DNA of 6,292 nt, taken from the NCBI GenBank assembly GCA_025453855.1, contig JALOPO010000103.1:1-6292 (forward strand), in the 5' to 3' direction. Of the stretch, positions 1-5,252 are shown one piece after another. The DNA is from Gemmatimonadaceae bacterium. GTDB taxonomy: Bacteria > Gemmatimonadota > Gemmatimonadetes > Gemmatimonadales > Gemmatimonadaceae. How positions within the stretch are numbered: the stretch's first letter is position 1; each line of letters opens with the position of its first letter. The notes below the pieces were generated by a model, which ran no database searches, was not told the origin of the DNA, and saw only the letters and a program-made list of their open reading frames with translations. Position numbers and translations under genes: made by a program.

Positions 1-90
1 CGCGCGGCCCCGACCTGTCACGGACGCGCCAGACGACCGCCGTGGTGTCGCAACGAGCGACGCAGGTGCGGTCTGCGAATCGCGCGCGAC
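1..90. other. Region downstream of the operon, no gene seen
   Basis: This stretch lies past the stop codon of the histidine kinase gene, which is read leftwards. I see no convincing coding sequence. On the minus strand there is a short inverted repeat (5-bp arms at 47-51 and 57-61, loop of 5), but it is not followed by a T-rich run, so I do not call it a terminator. The transcript end may lie outside the window. Confidence 0.5.
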
Positions 91-2325
91 TCAGTGCCGA
101 GCAGAACGCCGTGCTTCGTCGATGGCGGTGCGCACGGAGCCGGAGAGCTCGTGCCAGGTCCACGGCTTCGGGAGCACCGGGATCGTCGGGTCGAGCGCTG
201 CGGCCTCGGAGGCGATGCGGTCGGTGTAGCCGGAGGTGAAGAGGAACGGCGTCGTGATCCCCTCGGCGCGCGCCTGCTCGTACAGCTCGCGCCCGCCCAT
301 GCGCGGCATCACCACGTCGCTCACCACCAGCGCGATCTCGGCGGCGCGGTCCCGCAGGATGGTGAGCGCCTCCTCGCCATCGCCCGCGAGGAGCACGCGA
401 TAGCCGTTCTTCTCGAGGATGCGACGTCCCGCGCGCCGCACCATGTCCTCGTCCTCCACGATCAGCACGAGCTCGCCGCCGCCACCCTCGGCGCGCACCG
501 CCGGCGAGCTGCGCGGTGTGGGCTGTGCCACCGTCGGCTCGGCGATCGGGAGGTGGATCGTGACCGTCGTCCCCGCGCCCGGTGCGCTGTCGACGTCGAT
601 CGTCCCGCCGTGCTGCTCCACGAAGCCGTAGATCATCGCCATCCCGAGCCCGCTCCCCTCGCCGGGCGCCTTGGTGGTGAAGAACGGCTCGAAGATGCGG
701 GAGCGCGTCGCGTCGTCCATCCCGGTGCCGGTGTCGCGCACCGCCAGCGCGACCATCGGCCCGCGACCGCCGCCGGGGAGCGGCATGCTCGGCACCACGC
801 GCGCATGCATCTGCAGCTCGCCGCCGCCGGGCATCGCGTCGCGCGCGTTGGTGGCGAGGTTGAAGAGCATGTGCTGCACCGCGCCGGGATCGGCGAGCAC
901 CGCCGGGAGCTCGGCCTCGGCGTCGGCGCGCAGGTGGATGCTGGCGGGGAGCACGCGCGAGAGGAGCGCCACCGTCTCGGCGAGCAGCACCTCGAGTGCC
1001 ACCGGGCGCCGCTCGAGCGCCTCGCGTCGCCCGAAGGCGAGGAGCTTGCGCACCATGTCGCTGCCGCGCTGCGCCGCGTCGAGCACCTGGCGCAGCTCGT
1101 GCCGCTGCTCCTCGAGGTGCGCCGGGAGCGCCTCGAGCACCAGGTCGGCATTCGCGAGCACGACGGTGAGCAGGTTGTTGAAGTCGTGCGCGAGCCCGCC
1201 CGTGAGGAGCCCCACCGCCTCCATCTTCTGCGCCTGGCGCAGCTGCCCCTCGATGCGCCGCGTCTCGGTGATGTCGCGGATCGTCACCAGGTGCACGCCC
1301 GCGTTCACGTGCGCGGTGGCGAGGATGTCGACCACGCGCGGCGACTCGGGCGCCCCGATCTCCCCCTCGCCGCGCCAGCTCCCGTCGCGCAGCAGCGTGC
1401 TCCAGACCACCCCCGCCGAGAGCTCGGTGCCGCGCAACGGGAGCAGGTCGTCGAGCCGGAGGCGCGCTGCGTCACCGGGCGCCAGGCCGAGGAGCAGGCG
1501 CGCGGCGTCGTTGAGGTGGATCACGCGCCCCTGCCCGTCGAGCAGGAGCTTGGCATCGCGCCCCCGATCGAAGACGGCGCGGAAGCCGGCATCGCTCGCG
1601 ATCGTCTCGTCGGCGCTCGCGCCGCTGCCCCGCTCCACGCGACAGACCGCGCCGCGCAGCCCGCCGGTGTGCAGCCCGGTCGCCACCAGCCGGCGCGGGC
1701 GCCCGTCGTACGCCGAGTGGTAGTGATGCTCGAAGCGCGCGTGCGCCCCCTCGAGCACCGAGGCGACGCCGGCGAGCACGATCGCGTCGTCCCCTTCGGC
1801 GAGGCCGAGCACGCGCGGGCCCGCGTCGCGCCACGAGGTGCCAGGCCCGCCGGTGCCATCGCCAAGGAGCGCGGACGCCGCCGACGTCCAGTGCCGGTTC
1901 ACCGCCAGCAGCACGCCGCCGTCGCCGACCAGCACCGTCGGCACGTCGAGCGCGTCGAGCACGCCCTCGACCATCGCCGCCGAGAGGCGCAGCGCCTGCT
2001 GGTCGCGCTTGGTGCGCGTCACGTCGCGCACGAGGAGGAGCGTGGCGTCCGCCCCCTCGAACGGCACCGGGAGCATGCGCAGCTCGGCGATCGCCGTCTC
2101 GCCGTCGGGGCGCACGATGTCGAGCTCCGAGGTGCCGTTGTGCCCGGCCGCCACGCCGATCTGCAGCCCCGCCAGCCGCTGCGCCTCGCGCCCGAAGATG
2201 CGCGCGGCGGCGGCGTTCGCGTGCAGCACGGTGCCGCCGCCGTCGACGACCAGCATCGGCTCGGTGGCGGCGTCCACCGCCGCGCGCAGCCGCCCGTCGC
2301 CCGCCGGCATGGTGGTCGCGCTCAT
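91..2325 (-). CDS. Three-PAS hybrid sensor histidine kinase with C-terminal receiver domain
   Basis: This 744-residue protein senses a signal through PAS domains, autophosphorylates on histidine and passes the phosphate to its own receiver. Order of domains: PAS-1 (about 11-105), a PAS-like region (about 119-235), PAS-3 (about 246-362), HisKA dimerisation helix with H-box GGLAHDFNNLL (phospho-His380), HATPase_c with N-box (N493 in NLATNARDAMP), G1 box DTGTGM (531-536), F-box FEPFFTTK (545-552) and G2 box GEGSGLGM (555-562), then a receiver (about 618-740) with acidic pair E624/D625, phospho-acceptor D670 in VVSDVVMP, S698 and K720. All catalytic residues are present. There is no signal peptide or membrane segment, so it should be cytoplasmic. 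The start is the ATG that overlaps the kaiC stop as ATGA; the open frame continues further upstream but there it is only a shadow of kaiC. It has no DNA-binding output and no SasA-type KaiB-like N-terminus. Its place in the kai operon suggests it is an output or input kinase of the Kai proteins (inference). Confidence 0.95.
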   Translation of the reverse strand: MSATTMPAGDGRLRAAVDAATEPMLVVDGGGTVLHANAAAARIFGREAQRLAGLQIGVAAGHNGTSELDIVRPDGETAIAELRMLPVPFEGADATLLLVRDVTRTKRDQQALRLSAAMVEGVLDALDVPTVLVGDGGVLLAVNRHWTSAASALLGDGTGGPGTSWRDAGPRVLGLAEGDDAIVLAGVASVLEGAHARFEHHYHSAYDGRPRRLVATGLHTGGLRGAVCRVERGSGASADETIASDAGFRAVFDRGRDAKLLLDGQGRVIHLNDAARLLLGLAPGDAARLRLDDLLPLRGTELSAGVVWSTLLRDGSWRGEGEIGAPESPRVVDILATAHVNAGVHLVTIRDITETRRIEGQLRQAQKMEAVGLLTGGLAHDFNNLLTVVLANADLVLEALPAHLEEQRHELRQVLDAAQRGSDMVRKLLAFGRREALERRPVALEVLLAETVALLSRVLPASIHLRADAEAELPAVLADPGAVQHMLFNLATNARDAMPGGGELQMHARVVPSMPLPGGGRGPMVALAVRDTGTGMDDATRSRIFEPFFTTKAPGEGSGLGMAMIYGFVEQHGGTIDVDSAPGAGTTVTIHLPIAEPTVAQPTPRSSPAVRAEGGGGELVLIVEDEDMVRRAGRRILEKNGYRVLLAGDGEEALTILRDRAAEIALVVSDVVMPRMGGRELYEQARAEGITTPFLFTSGYTDRIASEAAALDPTIPVLPKPWTWHELSGSVRTAIDEARRSARH
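2322..2325 (-). promoter_or_regulatory. ATGA stop/start overlap coupling kaiC to the kinase gene
   Basis: The kaiC stop TGA (2324-2322) and the kinase start ATG (2325-2323) share bases. No strong Shine-Dalgarno sequence precedes the ATG. Such four-base overlaps usually mean termination-reinitiation coupling, so the kinase is expected to be made in proportion to KaiC. Confidence 0.8.
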
Positions 2326-3848
2326 TCGTCCGCGAAGAGGGTGCCGAGGCGGTCCAGCTCCGACGCCGAGACCTGGCGCGGCCGCCCCGCGAGGATCCCC
2401 TGCACGTTGCTGAAGGCGCGGCCGATGTGCATCCCCGTGCCGTCGATCGCGAACTCGCGGATCTGCTTCTCGTGCATCGAGCCGCGCATCTTGAGCACCG
2501 TCGCCCCGCGCCGCATCTCGCCGAAGATCTCCACGTACCGGAGGAGGATGATGCTGTCGGTGATGCTCGAGATGTGCGCGTCGGTGACGCTGTCGCCGCC
2601 GAGCAGCGACGGGGTGGTGGAGGTGAAGAGCCCCGCCACCTGGCGGTGCTTCACGAAGCTCGTGAGCCCGATCACGAACTCGCGGAAGCCGCGCGGGCTC
2701 GAGATGCGTTCCAGCGCCGAGAGCGAGTCGACCGCCACGCGCTGCGGGCCGAAGGCCTCGATCTCGGTCTTCATGCGGATCAGGTGATCCTCGAGCCCCA
2801 TCACCTCGGGATACTCGCAGCTCAGCCGCAGCAGCCCCCCCGCCTCGGCGGCGGCGAAGTCGACGCCCCAGCCGCGCGCGTTGCGCATCAGCTGCTCGCG
2901 GCTCTCCTCGAAGGCGAAGACGAGGCACTTCTCGCCCGCCGCCACGCCACCGTTCAGGAACTCGGCCGTCATCAGCGTCTTGCCGGTGCCGGTGGCACCC
3001 GAGACGAGGATGATCGAGTCGCGGAAGAAGCCGCCGCCGCACATCCGGTCCAGCTCCCGGTTGCCGCTCGAGACGCGCACGTCGCTCGAGTGCTGCTGCA
3101 GCTCGATGGCACTGAGCGGGATCACCACCAGCCCGTCGCCGGGGACGATCGTGAACGGGTACTCGCCCTTGCCGTGCGGCGCGCCGCGGAACTTGAGGAT
3201 CTCGATCGTGCGGCGCCGGCGCTCGTCCTCGAGCACATTGCGCAGGATCACGACGTTGTCGGTGACGAACTCCTCCACGCCGTAGCGCGCGATCTCGCCG
3301 TACTCGTGCGAGCGCTCGGCGGTGATGAGGCTCGTCACCCCCATCGCGCGCAGCGCCTGCGTGATGCGGAGCAGCTCGGAGCGCACCGTGGCATGGTCGG
3401 CGAAGCGCGCGAAGATCGTCGCCACGCTGTCCAGGCTCACGCGCCGCGCATCGGTGCGGCGCACCGCGTTCTCGATGCGCGCCAGCAGCCCGCCCAGGTC
3501 GTAGTCGCCGACCACCGGGCCGTCCTCGCCGGCCACCGGGCTCGCATCCACGAACGCCCACTTCCCCTCGCGCTCCCACGCCTCGATCGGCCAGTGGAGC
3601 GACCGCATGTTGCGCCGGATGTCGTCGGCCGCCTCCTCGAAGGTCACGAAGACGCCCGACTCGCCATGCCGGCGCACCCCCTCGGCCAGGAACTGCGAGG
3701 CGAACACCGTCTTCGCGCTCCCGGCGGTGCCGCTCACGAGCGTCGTCCGGCCGGCGGGAATGCCGCCCTGCGCGATGAAGTCGAAGCCGGCGATCCCGGT
3801 GGGGAGCTTGGGCAGGAGTGCGGGCGCGGAGGCGCGGTCGGACGTCAC
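2322..3848 (-). CDS. kaiC: KaiC, double-domain circadian clock family ATPase/autokinase
   Basis: KaiC is a RecA-fold hexamer whose CI lobe hydrolyses ATP and whose CII lobe autophosphorylates and dephosphorylates. Counting from the GTG at 3848 (508 residues), CI has Walker A GTAGSAKT (40-47), catalytic Glu pair E71/E72 and Walker B Asp140. CII has Walker A GATGTGKT (284-291), Glu pair E314/E315, Walker B Asp374, and the phospho-site segment VTDAHISSITD, where S427/S428 match S431/T432 of Synechococcus KaiC and T422 matches T426. The C-terminus keeps an A-loop-like ILAGRPRQV followed by SELDRLGTLF, resembling the cyanobacterial KaiA-binding tail but about 7 residues shorter overall. Length is close to the 519 residues of Synechococcus KaiC. 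Start choice: an in-frame ATG at 3920 would add 24 Ser/Pro-rich residues but overlaps kaiB by 68 nt, and this stretch has many T-ending codons in the kaiC frame while the kaiB frame is almost all C/G-ending. I therefore prefer the GTG 4 nt after the kaiB stop. Neither start has a clear ribosome binding site. Confidence 0.95.
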   Translation of the reverse strand: MTSDRASAPALLPKLPTGIAGFDFIAQGGIPAGRTTLVSGTAGSAKTVFASQFLAEGVRRHGESGVFVTFEEAADDIRRNMRSLHWPIEAWEREGKWAFVDASPVAGEDGPVVGDYDLGGLLARIENAVRRTDARRVSLDSVATIFARFADHATVRSELLRITQALRAMGVTSLITAERSHEYGEIARYGVEEFVTDNVVILRNVLEDERRRRTIEILKFRGAPHGKGEYPFTIVPGDGLVVIPLSAIELQQHSSDVRVSSGNRELDRMCGGGFFRDSIILVSGATGTGKTLMTAEFLNGGVAAGEKCLVFAFEESREQLMRNARGWGVDFAAAEAGGLLRLSCEYPEVMGLEDHLIRMKTEIEAFGPQRVAVDSLSALERISSPRGFREFVIGLTSFVKHRQVAGLFTSTTPSLLGGDSVTDAHISSITDSIILLRYVEIFGEMRRGATVLKMRGSMHEKQIREFAIDGTGMHIGRAFSNVQGILAGRPRQVSASELDRLGTLFADE

Positions 3849-3855
3849 GAGGTCA
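3846..3855 (-). promoter_or_regulatory. kaiB stop / kaiC GTG start junction
   Basis: The kaiB stop TGA (3855-3853) is followed by CCTC and then GTG (3848-3846), the preferred kaiC start. The bases before the GTG are pyrimidine-rich with no Shine-Dalgarno motif, so kaiC translation probably depends on ribosomes finishing kaiB. If kaiC instead starts at the ATG at 3920, the two genes overlap by 68 nt. Confidence 0.5.
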
Positions 3856-4176
3856 GGAGACGGAGAAGGACGCGCCGGAGGCGCCGTCGAGTTCGAGGCC
3901 GTCGACGACGCGGCGTTCATCGGAAAGGTCGCCGATCACGCGCCGCGGCGGCGCCGGCTGCAGGCGGATGAGCGTGGGCGTGGCGAGCACCCGCGCCTCC
4001 TCGGCCATCTGCGGGCGCTCCAGCACGTCGACCACCCGCAGCTCGTAGCGCCCGGGCAGGCGTGCGTCGCAGATGCGGCGCAGGTTCGCGAGCGCGCGCA
4101 GCGATCGCGGCGTCTGCCCGGTCACGAAGAGCTGCAGCACCACTGGGGGGACGAGGCGATCGTCGCGCTCAGCCAA
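3853..4176 (-). CDS. kaiB: KaiB, thioredoxin-like fold-switching clock protein
   Basis: KaiB binds the CI ring of phosphorylated KaiC and, in cyanobacteria, does so after switching to a thioredoxin-like fold. From a TTG start the product has 107 residues, close to the ~102 of cyanobacterial KaiB. Family hallmarks are visible in order: first strand and loop VLQLFVTGQTP (13-23), helix SLRALANLRRIC (25-36), strand ELRVVDVL then the P-Q-AEE motif (45-60), LATPTL with the Thr-Pro (64-69), a proline-containing loop, and IGDLSDERRV (81-90), the segment tied to fold switching in KaiB. Start is uncertain: there is no ATG near. TTG at 4176 overlaps the end of the upstream gene by 8 nt and has a weak GGGA upstream; GTG at 4143 would give 96 residues and begin right at the first strand. 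The open frame extends further upstream (to 4524) but there it is a shadow of the PAS gene. It sits between the KaiA-like gene and kaiC, the same order as cyanobacterial kaiABC. Confidence 0.93.
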   Translation of the reverse strand: MAERDDRLVPPVVLQLFVTGQTPRSLRALANLRRICDARLPGRYELRVVDVLERPQMAEEARVLATPTLIRLQPAPPRRVIGDLSDERRVVDGLELDGASGASFSVS

Positions 4177-5038
4177 GCGTCTGGTCCCGGTAGAAGGTGA
4201 GCACCTGCCCCATGAGCTGCAGCAGGAGCAGCCGCCCCTCCTCGAGATAGGCCTCGGCGCGCGGCTCGCCCGCCCCGCCGGCACGATGGCGGAGCGCGGC
4301 GCGATGCAGCTCGACCACGTCGCGCGCCCGCGCCCGCGCGGCACCGAGCGCGTCGGCGAGCTGGCGCACGCGGTCGCTGGTCGCGTACTCCACGCGATAG
4401 GCGCGCTGCTCCACCGCCATGTCGAGGAGCGCCAGGTAGGTGGGCTCGAGCTCCGCGAGGAGCGTGGCGCGGCGCGCGGCGTCGCGATCGAGGCCGTAGG
4501 CGTGCGCGGTGTGCTCGCTGGCATGCTCCTCGGCCATCTGCGCCAGGCGCGCGGCGTCGCGCCGCACCACGTCGGCGCGCTCGCCCGCCTCGCGCGCGGC
4601 GATGGCGTCGAGCAGCGCGCGGCGTCGCGTGGTGATGTTGGTGTGGCTCACCACCGCGCGTCGCGGCGATCCCGCGAGCGGGGCGACGCGCATCAGGAAC
4701 CAGCGCTGCTCGGTGGGCGAGTGGCAGGGATACTCGAACTCGAAGTCGGGGCGCTCACCGCGCAGCACGGCGTAGAGGCCGTCGAGCGCCGCCGCCGCCT
4801 CCACGATCCCGGCGCTCGCCGACGTACGGCACACGTCGAGGTAGTTGCGCCCCGGCTCGCCGGCGTCGGCATCGTCGTTGTCGCCCGCGAAGCGTCGCCA
4901 CGCCGCGTTCACGGCCACGATCCGGCCGTCACCGGCAACGACGGCGACGTGGGCGTCGAGCGCATCGGCGACCGCGTGCCAGTCGACGGATTCGGCGACC
5001 GCGGCAGCGGTGCGGGACTGGGGGCGCGAGGAGTCCAT
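4169..5038 (-). CDS. PAS-domain protein with KaiA/RsbU-like C-terminal helical domain
   Basis: This 289-residue cytoplasmic protein has no kinase, cyclase or DNA-binding domain. The N-terminal half is a PAS fold (about 19-137) with AVNAAWRRFAGDN, GRNYLDVC, EYPCHSP (102-108), RWF (112-114) and VSHTNIT (130-136), a recognisable PAS subfamily. An Arg/Ala-rich, probably coiled-coil helix follows (about 138-195). The last ~90 residues are helical, with LEPTYLALLDMAVEQ, then DVVELH (240-245), EEGRLLLLQLMGQVL and FYR (282-284). This matches the pattern of the KaiA C-terminal / RsbU N-terminal domain superfamily: an E-h-h-x-x-h-H helix and a final helix ending in M/F-Y-R. In cyanobacteria the KaiA C-domain binds the KaiC tail and stimulates its autophosphorylation, so a signal-gated KaiC activator is the natural inference. 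It is first in the operon, directly upstream of kaiB. An in-frame GTG at 5131 would add 31 residues, but that stretch has many A/T-ending codons, so I prefer the ATG at 5038. No clear ribosome binding site is seen. Confidence 0.88.
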   Translation of the reverse strand: MDSSRPQSRTAAAVAESVDWHAVADALDAHVAVVAGDGRIVAVNAAWRRFAGDNDDADAGEPGRNYLDVCRTSASAGIVEAAAALDGLYAVLRGERPDFEFEYPCHSPTEQRWFLMRVAPLAGSPRRAVVSHTNITTRRRALLDAIAAREAGERADVVRRDAARLAQMAEEHASEHTAHAYGLDRDAARRATLLAELEPTYLALLDMAVEQRAYRVEYATSDRVRQLADALGAARARARDVVELHRAALRHRAGGAGEPRAEAYLEEGRLLLLQLMGQVLTFYRDQTLG

Positions 5039-5252
5039 GGACACGGGAGCGGCCAGCGTGGCGGCACCGGCGATCCCGGGGGTGTGCCCGCCACGGGCTC
5101 GACGCGGAGAAGCTACCCCGCGATCCGGCACCCGGCCATGCGCAGCGGCGGGGGCGAGTGCTCATGCGTTCCGCGCGGCGAGCCGACATTCCCGTACGGA
5201 GCCCCCCGTGCGGTCACGGGGTCGCCTGAACCATCCGACCACGCGCCGACCC
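5039..5252. promoter_or_regulatory. Divergent intergenic region between the kai operon and the HDOD gene
   Basis: About 214 nt separate the two divergent start codons, so promoters for both transcripts should lie here. It is somewhat less biased toward G/C-ending triplets in any frame than its flanks, which fits non-coding DNA. I find no confident -35/-10 pair on either strand and no clear Shine-Dalgarno sequence before either start. An imperfect inverted repeat lies at 5192-5213. Confidence 0.55.
5192..5213 (+). repeat. Short inverted repeat in the divergent promoter region
   Basis: CCGTACGG (5192-5199, itself a perfect palindrome) and CCGTGCGG (5206-5213) are near-copies that can pair as an 8-bp stem (one G-U in plus-strand RNA) around a 6-nt loop. 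It could be a pair of operator half-sites or a hairpin in the 5' leader of the HDOD gene, about 40 nt before its ATG. There is no T-run, so it is not a terminator. In DNA this GC-rich such a pair may also be chance. Confidence 0.3.

Noticed and set aside
44..63. Hairpin downstream of the operon as a terminator
   Set aside because: The stem is only about 5 bp when read on the minus strand and there is no T-tract after it.
94..2787. A very long plus-strand open frame (897 codons) opposite the kinase and kaiC genes
   Set aside because: Its product is His/Arg/Ala-rich with no recognisable domain. Long antisense frames are expected in very GC-rich DNA because stop codons are rare, and the minus-strand genes explain the region completely.
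2326..3579. Upstream extension of the kinase reading frame through kaiC
   Set aside because: The extension is Arg-rich out-of-frame translation of kaiC. The true kinase start is the ATG overlapping the kaiC stop.
2427..3971. A 514-codon plus-strand open frame opposite kaiC
   Set aside because: Compositionally biased (Arg, Ala, His) shadow of kaiC with no domain signature.
5039..5131. N-terminal extension of the PAS/KaiA-like gene from a GTG at 5131
   Set aside because: This stretch has many A/T-ending codons and no domain content, unlike the gene body; the ATG at 5038 fits better. It remains formally possible.
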